Below, piece by piece: positions 19,659-28,611 of a stretch of DNA of 48,718 bases. Position 1 is the first letter of the stretch; the number at the start of each line of letters is the position of its first letter. The stretch covers positions 1 through 48,718 of the forward strand of contig CALFWR010000007.1 of assembly GCA_937928555.1 (NCBI GenBank). Direction: 5' to 3'. The position numbers were made by a program, and so were the translations under genes. The DNA is from an uncultured Pirellulaceae bacterium (GTDB taxonomy: Bacteria > Planctomycetota > Planctomycetia > Pirellulales > Pirellulaceae). The notes beneath the pieces are model-generated. The model was not told the DNA's origin. It saw only the letters and a program-made list of their open reading frames with translations, and ran no database searches.

Positions 19659-21569
19659 AAATTCGCTGCGGATCAAAGTTGCTGACTGCGGTGTTGTCAG
19701 GTTGTCGCCCGTAATGGTGGGAAAGCTCAGCAGGTTCGTCGGATCCGAGACGTGATCCAGTCCCAGGTTGTGAGCGATCTCGTGGGCCGCGACGCGAGCG
19801 ACGGTTTCCTGGCCAATTTCGCTATTGGGCAATTCGTCACCGACCTGGAAAAAGACACCATTGGCACCGTCAAAAGCCAGGCCGTTGGTGGTCGTTTCGC
19901 TTTGGTTGGGGCTGCCGGGAACGACTTCGACAAAGAACATGTTGATGGTCAGTGAGTCGCGGTCAATCAGATTGGCGTCTTCTGCCTGATCAAGAATTTC
20001 AATAGCGTCGTTTGCGGGGCGGGTCCCGCCGTTGCCCACATTGGCAAAGGTGTTGTTCCAAAAGATGGGTGCCAGCCAGCGAACGTTGATTCGCGCGTTG
20101 TAGTAAATGGCGTTGATATTGCTTTCGATGGCGGCTTGTTGCGAGTTGGTGCCGAAGTACTCGGCCTGGTTGGTGCCGTTATTGTTTGAGGCAATGATCG
20201 GCTGCACGGTGATCGTTTCGAGAATGACCGCTTCGCTGCCATCGGCGTAGAACACGCGCTCTACTCCGGCTAGGGGATCGTTGGCACCGTCCCCTGAGAC
20301 TCTCAGGTTGCCGCTGATGATCGTGTACACGCTCTGATTGCGTCGAAAGATTGCCCGGTCGTTGCCCGCGCCGCCATCAAGGTTGTCGCTGCCGGTCCAG
20401 CCACGAAGTTCATCGTCGCCAGTGCCGCCCTCGAGTGTGTCATTCCCGACCAGACCCAACAGGGTGTCGTTGCCCGCGTTGCCGCGGAGCGTGTCATTGC
20501 CGTCGTCGCCAAACAGGTTGTCGTTGCCGTCGCCTCCTTCGATGGTGTCGTTGCCATCGCCACCAAGGACCGTGTCGTTCCCGGCTTGTCCGTTGATGAT
20601 GTCGTTTCCAGCGGCACCCACGATCAGGTCGTTACCGCCACCGCCGTTGATGGTGTCGATTCCCTCGCCGCCAACAAGAAAGTCACCGTTGTTACCGCCA
20701 GTGATTTCATCGTCTCCAGCTTCGCCAAAAACGCGATTTCGTTCCGCACCGGTGCCGTTTCCGCCACTTCCACTGTCGATAATGTCATTTCCGGCCCCGC
20801 CGCGAATAAACTCGATCCCGGTTCCTCCCACGATCGTGTCATTGCCAACACCAGAGATGATGCGGTCATTGCCGCTACCACCATCGATGATGTCGTCTCC
20901 TGATTGCGTGAAGATTTGGTCCTCCCCGGCGTCCCCGAAGACGATGTCCACACCGACGCCACCGACGATAAAGTCATCCCCGTCGCCAGCCCGGACTTCG
21001 TTTTCGCCAGAGCCGGGAAACAGCAGGTCGTCCCCGTCGCCGCCGAGCACAAGGTCAAAGACAGGTCCGCCAAAGATCGTGTCGTTGCCGTCGTTGCCAC
21101 GGATCTCATTTTCGCCCAAGCCACCAAAGAGTCGGTCGTCACCGTTGCCGCCTTCGATGTTGTTGTCTCCCTCGCCCCCACCGCGAATGGTGTCGTTGCC
21201 GTCGTTGCCGCGAAGGACATCATTACCCGGTCCACCGACCAGGGTGTCGATGCCCGAGCCGCCATTGAGCGTGTCGTTGCCACCGCCACCGAATGCGAAT
21301 GAAGGAATCGATGTCCCGTTGGTGAAACTGTCATCGCCACCCAGGCCAATGAAACGAATCGCATCGATGTCCGAGGCTGCAAACGTCTGAGTCGTTGCCC
21401 CGGTAATCATGGCGATGATATCGTTGCCACTGGATGATACCGATGCGACATCGTTTCCGGTGCCGCCGCCAAGGATTAGCTCGCCGCCGTTGACCGAGAT
21501 CGATGCCAGCAGATTGCGTGGTTCGAGAGACTGATATGGTACGTGTTTTTTACGCGCACGTTTTCCCAT
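19650..21569 (-). CDS. Secreted RTX-repeat zinc metalloprotease with planctomycete LEPR motif
   Basis: A 639-residue predicted extracellular protein. Residues 15-21 read LEPRNLL, the planctomycete LEPR-type motif found near the start of many large secreted proteins. Residues about 85-400 are hemolysin-type calcium-binding repeats (GGxGxDxL, for example GGPGNDVLRGNDGNDTI), expected to form a parallel beta-roll that folds on binding calcium outside the cell. The C-terminal third contains HEIAHNLGLDH at about residues 596-606, the metzincin/matrixin zinc-binding helix. The following turn is NLLSFP, lacking the usual Met-turn methionine. The ATG at 21569 has AGAGG upstream. Substrate unknown. Confidence 0.88.
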   Translation of the reverse strand: MGKRARKKHVPYQSLEPRNLLASISVNGGELILGGGTGNDVASVSSSGNDIIAMITGATTQTFAASDIDAIRFIGLGGDDSFTNGTSIPSFAFGGGGNDTLNGGSGIDTLVGGPGNDVLRGNDGNDTIRGGGEGDNNIEGGNGDDRLFGGLGENEIRGNDGNDTIFGGPVFDLVLGGDGDDLLFPGSGENEVRAGDGDDFIVGGVGVDIVFGDAGEDQIFTQSGDDIIDGGSGNDRIISGVGNDTIVGGTGIEFIRGGAGNDIIDSGSGGNGTGAERNRVFGEAGDDEITGGNNGDFLVGGEGIDTINGGGGNDLIVGAAGNDIINGQAGNDTVLGGDGNDTIEGGDGNDNLFGDDGNDTLRGNAGNDTLLGLVGNDTLEGGTGDDELRGWTGSDNLDGGAGNDRAIFRRNQSVYTIISGNLRVSGDGANDPLAGVERVFYADGSEAVILETITVQPIIASNNNGTNQAEYFGTNSQQAAIESNINAIYYNARINVRWLAPIFWNNTFANVGNGGTRPANDAIEILDQAEDANLIDRDSLTINMFFVEVVPGSPNQSETTTNGLAFDGANGVFFQVGDELPNSEIGQETVARVAAHEIAHNLGLDHVSDPTNLLSFPTITGDNLTTPQSATLIRSEFSR

Positions 21570-21636
21570 TGGAAACCTCTTTTTGGTGTGGAGGGATTGT
21601 TGGTTGATGGGAAGCGAGAACGAGGGCGTGGTTGCA

Positions 21637-22131
21637 TCAGGTGGTTCGATGTCCCAACTTTTCTCTTAGTGCCGTGATGATACCGGCTGGAACGAACTCG
21701 GACAATTGCGCATCGGATGCCAGCGGTGTAAGTTGCTTGATCAGCGAACTCGATACGTGAGTAAACTTACCGTCGGCCATCAGAAAGACAGTTTCAAGAT
21801 CGGGATTGAGCTTGCGGTTGGCCATCATCATGGTGAATTCGCCAGCGGTGTCGGTCAAAGGTCGGATGCCGCGGACCATCACTTGGGCTCCGGTGCTTTG
21901 GACAAAATCCACCGCAAGGCCCTCGAAGGAATGGACTTCGACGTTTTCGATGTGGGCCGTGACCTGTTTTGCGAGGGAGATTCTTTCTGCGGGTTCGAAA
22001 AGCCCTTTCTTTTCGATGTTGACTCCAATTCCCACGATCAGCCGGTCGGCAATTCGGCTGGCCCGCTGGATTACGTTGAGATGTCCGAGGGTGATTGGGT
22101 CGAATGACCCGGTGTATACGGCCAGTTTCAC
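21637..22131 (-). CDS. coaD: Pantetheine-phosphate adenylyltransferase
   Basis: CoaD joins ATP and 4'-phosphopantetheine to make dephospho-CoA, the penultimate step of CoA synthesis. The nucleotidyltransferase motif TGSFDPITLGHL is at residues 7-18 and the ISSSxIK-type motif appears as HVSSSLIKQL. The mid-section reads GIRPLTDTAGEFTMMMANRK, where many CoaD proteins have an acidic DFEYE stretch, so the substrate loop is slightly different. The start is GTG at 22131 with GGAG five bases upstream. The 164 residues are typical. Confidence 0.93.
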   Translation of the reverse strand: MKLAVYTGSFDPITLGHLNVIQRASRIADRLIVGIGVNIEKKGLFEPAERISLAKQVTAHIENVEVHSFEGLAVDFVQSTGAQVMVRGIRPLTDTAGEFTMMMANRKLNPDLETVFLMADGKFTHVSSSLIKQLTPLASDAQLSEFVPAGIITALREKLGHRTT

Positions 22132-22374
22132 GTCAGCTCCTGATAGAATTTCGTCCTCGAATCATCGGATCATCCCTGACAATCGACAAATCCATGCCTC
22201 CGGCTTGCACGGGCCGGAGAAACAATCTGCATTTTGCCCGCGTGACACCCGATTCATCGGAATTATACTGAATGCGAAAGCGTCCAAATGGTTTGGCTTA
22301 TTGCCGGTCCGTCTGGCCGATGGCGAGCGTCCGCCAGTTGATACATTAAATGGGTAACACCAGAAGGAAAACAC

Positions 22375-22578
22375 GTGCAGAAGGGTCTTTGCATCATTGC
22401 TCTCGCGATCTCTGCGGTGATCTTTATTCTGTTTCTTGCAGATTTGATCCTGGGTTTCTCCGGTCAGGAATCGCTTGCTCCGTTCAAGTATTTGGGGTTG
22501 TTGTGCGACCTTGTGTTCGTCATTTGCTCGGGAATCACGGCCGTTTTGAGCTTTTTTACGCTTCGTGAGCAAGTCTGA
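22375..22578 (+). CDS. Small two-helix membrane protein
   Basis: A 67-residue protein I do not recognise. Two hydrophobic segments cover most of it (LCIIALAISAVIFILFLADL and LGLLCDLVFVICSGITAVL), joined by a short polar loop (GFSGQESLAPFK). It starts at a GTG preceded by AGAAGGA at a 7-base spacing, a strong ribosome binding site that favours a real gene. The overlapping frame beginning with an ATG at 22350 lacks such a site. A family A element lies just downstream. Confidence 0.72.
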   Translation: MQKGLCIIALAISAVIFILFLADLILGFSGQESLAPFKYLGLLCDLVFVICSGITAVLSFFTLREQV

Positions 22579-22600
22579 ATCGACTCGCGAACATCTTTGG

Positions 22601-22936
22601 CCCGGATTATTTACGACGACGGGCGTTGATTCTACGTCTGGCCAACAGGAGCAAGGGAAAAGTGAATTTCAACAAGAAATGTGAATCATCCGGTAGATGA
22701 AAACCACAGCGATCGTTTCATCGCACTAGTGGAGTGTCAGCATTGGATTTTAGGGTTAGCCGTTTTGGCGATAACCACGGTTCCGAAACGAAAAACCGGG
22801 GCTAACGCCCAAACGGCTGATCTGAACAATCCTAATTTTTAATGCTGACAGACCACTAGATCGTTTCATCGCACTATAGAGTCGCGGATCACGGTCGGAA
22901 CTGATTCTGACGCCCAAGCCTTGTGAATAATCCGGG
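22601..22936 (+). repeat. Family A element interrupted by a family B element, TTTGG target duplication
   Basis: The outer family A copy is flanked by perfect TTTGG duplications (22596-22600 and 22937-22941). It is split by a nested 131-bp element (22729-22859). Removing the insert restores a normal copy of about 188 bp. The order of events is clear: A first, then B. Confidence 0.93.
22729..22859. repeat. Family B element nested in family A
   Basis: The terminal inverted repeats GTGGAGTGTCAGCATT and GTGGTCTGTCAGCATT match in 14 of 16 positions. Flanking copies of the host word ATCGTTTCATCGCACTA (22712-22728 and 22860-22876) form a perfect 17-bp direct repeat. That is longer than the usual target-site duplication. 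Confidence 0.85.
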
Positions 22937-22973
22937 TTTGGACGTGTCGCTGACATTTTTGTAAGATGCGTTC

Positions 22974-24023
22974 ATGGACCTGAACCCGCTTTCCAGACGA
23001 CAAATTCTTGCCGGCTCTCTCGCGATGGGATTCAGCGGCGCCCTCGGGCTGCCTTTGACCGCTGCCGCTGCCGCTCAAGAGAAACTCTCCAGGCAGGAAA
23101 CTGCCGTCAATCGGGGACTTAAATTCCTTGCCTCGAAACAGCGACGCACCGGAGGGTGGTCTGACGAGGCACATCCAACGGCGCTGTCATCGCTGGCCGG
23201 GATGGCGTTCATCTGCAACGGTTCGACGACGACACAGGGACCGTGGTCCAAACCGATTCGCCTGTGTGTGGATTTTCTGATTGCCAAATCGCGAAAGAAT
23301 GGGCTGATCGGAAGTACCAGCGAAGACCGTTACACCTACGGGCACGGTTTCGCGATGTTGTTTCTTTCCCAGGTGCTGGGCGAAGAGGAAGACGTTGACC
23401 GTCGCGAAGAGTTGGTCGACGTGCTCCAGCGTGCGGTTCGTTTCAGTGTCAACGCCCAGACTACTGCTGGCGGTTGGGGCTATGTCAGCGGCCGCGTGGA
23501 TAACTTTGACGAAGGCTCAACGACGATCACGCAGGTGCAGGGTTTGCGCGGCTGTCGCAATGCGGGACTGGTCGTTCCCAAGGCTTCGATTGAAAAAGCG
23601 AAAAAGTACATCTACAAGTGCCAGAACAAGGACGGCGGCATTTCGTATTCTTCGGGCTCACTGGGCGATTCGCGTCCCGCGATCACTGCGGCGGCGTTGG
23701 CGGCGCTGTACAACGCTGGCGACTACCAGAGCAAGTACATTCCACCGATGTGGGAGTACAGCAAAAAGCATTTGCACAACGTTCGGTCCAAGGCCGGCGA
23801 AGGTTTTTGGTACTACACGTATCTTTACTATTCCCAGGTCGTCTACCGCCAGGGGCCTGCGGTGTGGAAGCCTTTCAAGCAGCAGTTGTACAAGCGAATT
23901 CTCAAGAATCAGGACACCGACGGCAGTTGGGAAGACAGTTCCTACGGCTCTGTCTACGCGTCGAGCATCAATCTGATCATGCTGCAGTTGGACTACGGTT
24001 ACCTGCCGATTTTCCAGCGATGA
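22974..24023 (+). CDS. Tat-exported prenyltransferase/squalene-oxidase-repeat protein
   Basis: A 349-residue protein with an N-terminal twin-arginine signal (SRRQILAG, then a hydrophobic stretch and an Ala-rich cleavage region near residue 35). The rest consists of alpha-alpha-barrel repeats of the squalene-cyclase/prenyltransferase type, with QW-like motifs such as QTTAGGWGYVSG, KDGGISYSSG and DTDGSWEDSS. The DXDD aspartates of squalene-hopene cyclase are not seen, so a cyclase activity is doubtful. Such proteins are common in planctomycetes with no known function. No clear Shine-Dalgarno sequence precedes the ATG. A 16-bp tandem duplication starts immediately after its stop. Confidence 0.85.
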   Translation: MDLNPLSRRQILAGSLAMGFSGALGLPLTAAAAAQEKLSRQETAVNRGLKFLASKQRRTGGWSDEAHPTALSSLAGMAFICNGSTTTQGPWSKPIRLCVDFLIAKSRKNGLIGSTSEDRYTYGHGFAMLFLSQVLGEEEDVDRREELVDVLQRAVRFSVNAQTTAGGWGYVSGRVDNFDEGSTTITQVQGLRGCRNAGLVVPKASIEKAKKYIYKCQNKDGGISYSSGSLGDSRPAITAAALAALYNAGDYQSKYIPPMWEYSKKHLHNVRSKAGEGFWYYTYLYYSQVVYRQGPAVWKPFKQQLYKRILKNQDTDGSWEDSSYGSVYASSINLIMLQLDYGYLPIFQR

Positions 24024-24055
24024 TGGCCGTCGTGATTTGTGGCCGTCGTGATTTG
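24024..24055 (+). repeat. 16-bp tandem duplication directly after a stop codon
   Basis: TGGCCGTCGTGATTTG is repeated perfectly (24024-24039 and 24040-24055), beginning at the base after the TGA stop of the squalene-cyclase-like gene. Confidence 0.95.
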
Positions 24056-24072
24056 TCCGACTTGGCGAGGCT

Positions 24073-24222
24073 GTGATTTTTTCGATCACCCTCCCGTCTG
24101 GGCCCATCTGGGAGGGTCGGCGGTTCACCGCCGGGGAGGGTCGCGTGCGACTGGCATGCCAAAGGGAGAGCATTGGCATTGCGGCGAATAAAATTACAAC
24201 CTCTTCGAGGCGATTTTAATGC
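24073..24222 (+). repeat. Family C repeat, long copy
   Basis: The element begins near GATTTTTTCGATCACCCTCC and contains the GGCGGTTCACCGCC hairpin. It ends near CTTCGAGGCGATTTTAAT. The copy at 26635 matches over the same length. The gap 24024-24456 has no gene; it holds this repeat and families F and G. Confidence 0.72.
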
Positions 24223-24239
24223 CTCAGAGAGCAGTGAAT

Positions 24240-24434
24240 CGTGAGTGAGCCGCTGGCCGCCAGGCACGACAGTGAGCCGCTGGCTGCCAGGCCTCGGGTT
24301 GGACTACCCCAAGGCTCGTCAATGGATTTGAACGTTGCACCAGGGAGGTCGCGATGCTTCGGTGGTAACCCGATGCGTGAGCGAGGAGCATAGCCGGCCC
24401 CGTTCTGTTCCCTCACTGACGCGTCGGGTTACCA
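24240..24434. repeat. Family F half-copies followed by a family G palindrome
   Basis: Two GTGAGCCGCTGGC words lie at about 24244-24285. They are followed at 24364-24386 by GGTAACCCGATGCGTGAGCG, inverted at 24411-24433 (CCTCACTGACGCGTCGGGTT, then ACC) with about three mismatches. The latter is a separate hairpin-forming repeat seen once in this window. Confidence 0.65.
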
Positions 24435-24456
24435 ATTCAAAGCCGGAGCCATTTCG

Positions 24457-25059
24457 CTATAGCAGATCATCCGCGTAGCCGTCTGGAAACGGATTGAAGG
24501 TCGACGGCTGATCGTCGTCGGCGGTTTTCTTTTTCGTGTTGGCTTCGGATTCGAGATCCCGCTGCATTTGTTCGATCCATTGCTGCTGTTCTTCTTTGTC
24601 AAGCAAAGGTTGCGAGTTTTCGATCGGTTCGTCTGTGCCCGCTACGTGCTGCGGCATCGAATCGAACCACTCGTCGGAGTCGATCGCAATCGCGCCGCGG
24701 CGGGAGGCTGCGGTCTGGATCTGGTGATCGCTGGACACGACGGTAAGCTGCTTGGGCTGGGAGTGTCTGCGGATCAAATCGATGATCATCGTGTCGGCGT
24801 CGTCGTATTGCCAGGCAAAGCGAACCCGAAAGCCGCGTCCGGGGACCTGATCGGATTCATTGGGCTTTCTTTTGGCGTCAAACACAATCACGACATCGTT
24901 TCGCTGGCTTTCGTGGAATCGCCGGGCCAATTCCTGCAGCAGGCGGTCGTGAGCCTGCCGCATCGCTTTGCCGGTGCCCAGAGATTTTGGGTGCAGCCCA
25001 CACTGGAAGATCAGGTTGTATGCATCAATAATGTGGCTTGTCACCAGAGTGCTCTGCAT
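24457..25059 (-). CDS. NYN-domain (YacP-like) putative RNase
   Basis: NYN-domain proteins have a PIN/FLAP-nuclease-like fold with clustered aspartates, and YacP/Rae1 relatives cleave RNA. Here IIDAYNLIF supplies the first aspartate (residue 12), VIVFDAKRKPNE the second region, YDDADTMIIDLI the third and LTVVSSDHQIQTAA the fourth, in the right order. The C-terminal 60 residues are Gln/Glu/Asp-rich and probably disordered. The start is ATG at 25059. It is divergent from the pyruvate kinase gene, 62 bp from its preferred start. Confidence 0.85.
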   Translation of the reverse strand: MQSTLVTSHIIDAYNLIFQCGLHPKSLGTGKAMRQAHDRLLQELARRFHESQRNDVVIVFDAKRKPNESDQVPGRGFRVRFAWQYDDADTMIIDLIRRHSQPKQLTVVSSDHQIQTAASRRGAIAIDSDEWFDSMPQHVAGTDEPIENSQPLLDKEEQQQWIEQMQRDLESEANTKKKTADDDQPSTFNPFPDGYADDLL

Positions 25060-25121
25060 TGAAGTTGGATGACGTCATCAATTTGCTCGACACGCGGGCT
25101 ATTTCAAAAAGAGGCCAAGCT

Positions 25122-26564
25122 TTGAACGTCAGTCCCAACGTGGAAATCGCCCGGACCAAGATTGTAGCCACCCTCGGGCCGGCGTCGAATTCCGCACCGG
25201 CAATTAGCGAACTGATTGTCGCGGGTGTCGATGTGTTTCGCCTGAATATGGCCCATGGAACCATCGAAGAAAAAGAAAACATCTTCCGCATGGTCCGTGA
25301 GTCATCCGAGGCGTTGAAAACCAATGTGGCGATTCTGGTCGACCTTGCCGGCCCCAAAATTCGTTTGGGGCAGCTTCCCGGCGATGCGATCACTTTGGTT
25401 GGCGGACAGCAGGTTTCTGTCGTGCGGGGCGAGGTTTCCGAAAAAGCCGACGAACTGGTTTGCCTTTATCAGCCTTTGATCGACGAAGTGGCCGTCGGTG
25501 ACCTGATTATTCTCGCTGACGGTGTGGCCCGATTGTTGGTCGTGGAAAAGCAGACCGATCGGCTTGTCTGTGAAGTCAACGACGGCGGTGTGGTGCGAAC
25601 CCGTCAGGGCGTGAGTCTGCCGGGAACGAATCTGAGCATCCCGGCCTTGGGCGAGAAAGACATCAAACACGCTCGTTGGGCAGCGTCGATGGGCGCGGAC
25701 TTTGTCAGCCTGAGCTTCGTGCGTAACGCCGGCGAGATCGAGGAATTGAAGAAGATCCTTGCCGAAGAAAACAGCACTGCCAACGTGGTGGCAAAAATTG
25801 AAAAACCCGAAGCACTTGATAATCTGGACGCGATCGTAAAAGCCTCCGACGGCGTGATGGTGGCCCGAGGCGATTTGGGTGTGGAGATCGATATCGCTCG
25901 CACGCCGCTGGTTCAAAAGCAGATCATTGCGACTTGCCGCAAGCACCGCCGGCCTGTGATCGTGGCGACACAGATGCTCGAAAGCATGCACCAGAACAAA
26001 CAGCCCACCCGCGCAGAAGTCACCGACGTGGCCAACGCGATCCTTGACGGAGCGGACGCCTGTATGCTTTCGGGAGAAACGGCGGTCGGGCAGTACCCGG
26101 TCGATTCGGTAAAGATGATGAATCGCATCATGGTGCACACCGAAAGCGAGTTTCAGGTCGGCAAACGAAAGATCAAATGGCTTGACGATGCCGAGTCCTC
26201 TTCGGTTGCGGTCACCAACGTGATGACTGTCGCAGCGGCCAAAATTGCCAGCCGCATCAATGCGGGTCTGGTGGCGATTGCCAGTAGTTCGCCCAATGCG
26301 GCGATTGCGAAATCAGGGGCCCGGGATTATCAGTTGACCGTTTGCATTACTGATTCGCCGGTGTTGGCGCGGCAGATGAATCTGATGTGGGGCATCATTC
26401 CCCTGGTCAGCCCGGCGCTGGAACCCGAGACACTGCGAAAGTTGATCGGCCAGTGGGGCGCCGAGGCTTTGGGGTTGGAGTCCGGTCGGGAGATCGTGAT
26501 TGTCAGCGATACGAAGATGATCCCGGGCGTGCATGACTGCATTACGGTTTCGAAGATCGATTAG
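25122..26564 (+). CDS. pyk: Pyruvate kinase
   Basis: Pyruvate kinase makes ATP and pyruvate from phosphoenolpyruvate. The family signature is complete: TKIVATLGPAS near the N-terminus, VDLAGPKIRLG, the catalytic-lysine motif VVAKIEKPEALDNLD, MVARGDLGVEI, and ATQMLESM with RAEVTDVANAI. A C-terminal allosteric-type domain follows. Several TTG starts are possible and there is no ATG. I chose TTG 25122 because AAGAGG lies seven bases before it, giving 480 residues, the family length, with NVSPNVEIARTKI at the start. The frame is open back to a TTG at 25038, which would overlap the divergent NYN gene. Confidence 0.95.
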   Translation: MNVSPNVEIARTKIVATLGPASNSAPAISELIVAGVDVFRLNMAHGTIEEKENIFRMVRESSEALKTNVAILVDLAGPKIRLGQLPGDAITLVGGQQVSVVRGEVSEKADELVCLYQPLIDEVAVGDLIILADGVARLLVVEKQTDRLVCEVNDGGVVRTRQGVSLPGTNLSIPALGEKDIKHARWAASMGADFVSLSFVRNAGEIEELKKILAEENSTANVVAKIEKPEALDNLDAIVKASDGVMVARGDLGVEIDIARTPLVQKQIIATCRKHRRPVIVATQMLESMHQNKQPTRAEVTDVANAILDGADACMLSGETAVGQYPVDSVKMMNRIMVHTESEFQVGKRKIKWLDDAESSSVAVTNVMTVAAAKIASRINAGLVAIASSSPNAAIAKSGARDYQLTVCITDSPVLARQMNLMWGIIPLVSPALEPETLRKLIGQWGAEALGLESGREIVIVSDTKMIPGVHDCITVSKID

Positions 26565-26634
26565 GGTTGTTTGTCGGCCTTGGGACGTCGAAGTTCGTAC
26601 GAGGTTTTTCCGCTCGGCCGGCACACGGAGAGGT

Positions 26635-26757
26635 TGTGATTTTTTCGATCACCCCACTTGGGCCACTTGGGAGGGCCCGCGGCTCACCGCCGGGGACGGT
26701 TGTGCGCGACGACACTGCCAAAGGTAGTATTGGCAGTGCGGACAATAATCCGGGATA
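26635..26757 (+). repeat. Family C repeat joined to a family A-like tail
   Basis: It begins GATTTTTTCGATCACCCC like the copy at 24073, has the CGGCTCACCGCCGG hairpin, and runs into ACAATAATCCGGGATAAAA, which resembles the family A right tip. It lies in the 240-bp gap between pyk and the convergent coiled-coil gene. Confidence 0.65.
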
Positions 26758-26805
26758 AAATCACGGCCGCTCCGAGGCGAGTATTAACGCGCCGGAGTGT
26801 GCCTG

Positions 26806-27603
26806 CTACTTTGGATTCGAGCGTTTCAACGACGGGATAATGTCGACCAAGGGTGTTTTCTTGACCGCGCCGCGCAGAAAACGCTGCCGTTTGTGGTCAT
26901 AGTTAAAGTCCAAAACCAGTCTCTCCAAAGAAAGCGTGGAAAAGTATCTGTCGAATTGTTCGCCATAGAAACGGCGAATTTTCTCCCGCCTTTCCAAGGA
27001 AATTCCTTCGAACAACGTGTCGTAAGCTTTTCTTCGAGTTTCCTGAAACTGCTGTTCAACTTCTTTTGATAGAGCGGTTGCGCGTTTACGGATGGATTCT
27101 TTTTCCGCATCCGTCAGCTCAAATGCCTTGCCAGCGAAGGATTCGGTAAGCGACCTTGGAAGTCCCGAAGCATTGATGCTCATGTCGGTCAAAGCAGCCA
27201 ACTGATGTTCCACAAGCAGCCCAGCGACTTTTTCTGTCAACTCTCGTTTTAACTTCCAATACTCAATTTTTCGTGCCGCATCTGACAATTCGTTTTTGCC
27301 TTCAAGTTCTTTTTTCTGTGCGTCAAATTTCTCCTGCAACTGACTGAGTTCTGCCCGCTGATAATCAAGCAATTCAATTGATTCAGTCAATTGCCCATCA
27401 TCAAACGCTGCCTCAATAAGCAGTAGGAGTTCGCCTTCAAGTCTTTGACGGCGAAGCTCACGATTGGCTTTGTCCAGACGATTTTGAACTGACTGCCTGA
27501 CCAATTCCGCAATCTCTGGATCGGTTTCTATTTGGGCCAGAGCGATTTGCGAAGTGAACGTAAAAACCGATGTGATCAAGATCGCTCTAAATGAAAGGCA
27601 CAT
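26806..27603 (-). CDS. Secreted coiled-coil protein of unknown function
   Basis: I do not recognise the family. The N-terminus is a typical signal peptide (MCLSFRAILITSVFTFTSQ, cleaved near ALAQ). The mature protein is highly charged and helical with probable coiled coils at about residues 25-120 (RLDKANRELRRQRLEGELL; LQEKFDAQKKELEGKN). The ATG at 27603 has GGAG six bases upstream; a TTG at 27615 adds four residues. Codon use is a little more AT-rich than its neighbours. It has 265 residues and is convergent with pyk. Confidence 0.75.
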   Translation of the reverse strand: MCLSFRAILITSVFTFTSQIALAQIETDPEIAELVRQSVQNRLDKANRELRRQRLEGELLLLIEAAFDDGQLTESIELLDYQRAELSQLQEKFDAQKKELEGKNELSDAARKIEYWKLKRELTEKVAGLLVEHQLAALTDMSINASGLPRSLTESFAGKAFELTDAEKESIRKRATALSKEVEQQFQETRRKAYDTLFEGISLERREKIRRFYGEQFDRYFSTLSLERLVLDFNYDHKRQRFLRGAVKKTPLVDIIPSLKRSNPK

Positions 27604-27697
27604 TTTCAACTCCAATTATAATCCGGGTTTAACGAGTCGATACATGACTGTCGTTGTTTTGCGGCCGGCACACAGAGAGTGTGCCTACTACTATGAC

Positions 27698-28372
27698 CTA
27701 CTTTGTTGCGGCGATGCTTTGGAAAAGGACGGGGCCTTTTTTGGCAAAGCGGAACAGTTCGGTGTGGTCGTGGGTCAGCCCGGCGTCTGCAAAAAAGGAG
27801 GGGTAGTCGTAGTTCTCGTGCCAGGGGACAAGGCCCATCATCCAGAAGGTGCCCATCGCCATTTTCAAATACGCCAAGTTGAAAGCTTTGGCGGCGGGGT
27901 TGCCGTGCGGCAGTGCGACGTCAGCGATCAGGTACTTGCCGCCGTCACGAACAAATGTTGCCGTGTGGTTGAGCATGTTGGCCATGTCGTCGCGACGAAA
28001 GACATTCAGAAAGTAATTCGCACACACGACATCGTAGTGACCAATGCGATCGTGGTCGTAGGCGTTGACGCAGATTAGCTCTGCCGAAAGACTGTCCTCG
28101 TCCAGCTTCTTCCGGACCTGGTCGAGCATCCCCGGGGAGATGTCGATGCAAGTGACGTTGGCACCCCGGCGAGCGGCCATGATGGCGTCTTCACCCGCGC
28201 CGGCGCCCAGATACAGAACCGACTGGCCCGGCTGGACGTATTTCATCTGAAATCGCTTACTGGCGCGGATTTGGTTGGTGGAGTAAAACTTGGCGCTTTT
28301 TTCGTAGAACCAGGCGGCTCGGTCGTAGTTCTTGCCCAACGCCGCGTCGTTGTCCGAGAGTTTCAGAGACAT
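27698..28372 (-). CDS. Class I SAM-dependent methyltransferase
   Basis: The SAM-binding motif I is VLYLGAGAGEDAIMAARRGA, followed by motif II VTCIDISPGMLDQVRKK and motif III YDVVCANYFLNVF. The layout is that of a ubiquinone/menaquinone-type or small-molecule methyltransferase of about 224 residues. The substrate cannot be read from sequence; there is no biosynthetic neighbour. The start is ATG at 28372 with AAAGGAAG upstream; a second ATG at 28393 would add seven residues. A divergent family A element lies immediately upstream. Confidence 0.85.
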   Translation of the reverse strand: MSLKLSDNDAALGKNYDRAAWFYEKSAKFYSTNQIRASKRFQMKYVQPGQSVLYLGAGAGEDAIMAARRGANVTCIDISPGMLDQVRKKLDEDSLSAELICVNAYDHDRIGHYDVVCANYFLNVFRRDDMANMLNHTATFVRDGGKYLIADVALPHGNPAAKAFNLAYLKMAMGTFWMMGLVPWHENYDYPSFFADAGLTHDHTELFRFAKKGPVLFQSIAATK

Positions 28373-28401
28373 GAAAGTGCTTCCTTTCGACATTCATTAA
28401 G

Positions 28402-28524
28402 CCCGGATGATTCACGAGGCGTGGGCGTGATTTTTGGTTCGACCAATGAACAGGAGTCCGCGAGACGATTCTGGCTTTGGCGTTCGCGGGGTGGTTCAAC
28501 GCCCGTCGTCGTGAATAATTCCGG
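28402..28524. repeat. Family A element with a replaced interior
   Basis: Both tips are family A: GCCCGGATGATTCACGAGGC on one side, CCCGTCGTCGTGAATAAT on the other. The middle 70 bases are unrelated to other copies. Flanks TTAAG and TTAAT match in four of five bases. Conserved ends with a foreign interior are typical of MITEs moved in trans. Confidence 0.82.
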
Positions 28525-28611
28525 TTAATGTGACGACTATTGCATAAATTGCGGTTTGACTCCACGTTGAATTGCACTCGTTGTTGGCCCAGCCTTATCC
28601 GGATTGAATCC

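Noticed and set aside
20338..21390. A 350-residue plus-strand frame antisense to the RTX protease
   Set aside because: Ser/Pro-rich shadow of the GGxGxD repeats; the minus-strand protein has clear domains.
22350..22568. 72-residue frame starting at an ATG before the small membrane protein
   Set aside because: It lacks a ribosome binding site and membrane segments; the GTG-started frame at 22375 has a strong site and a plausible product.
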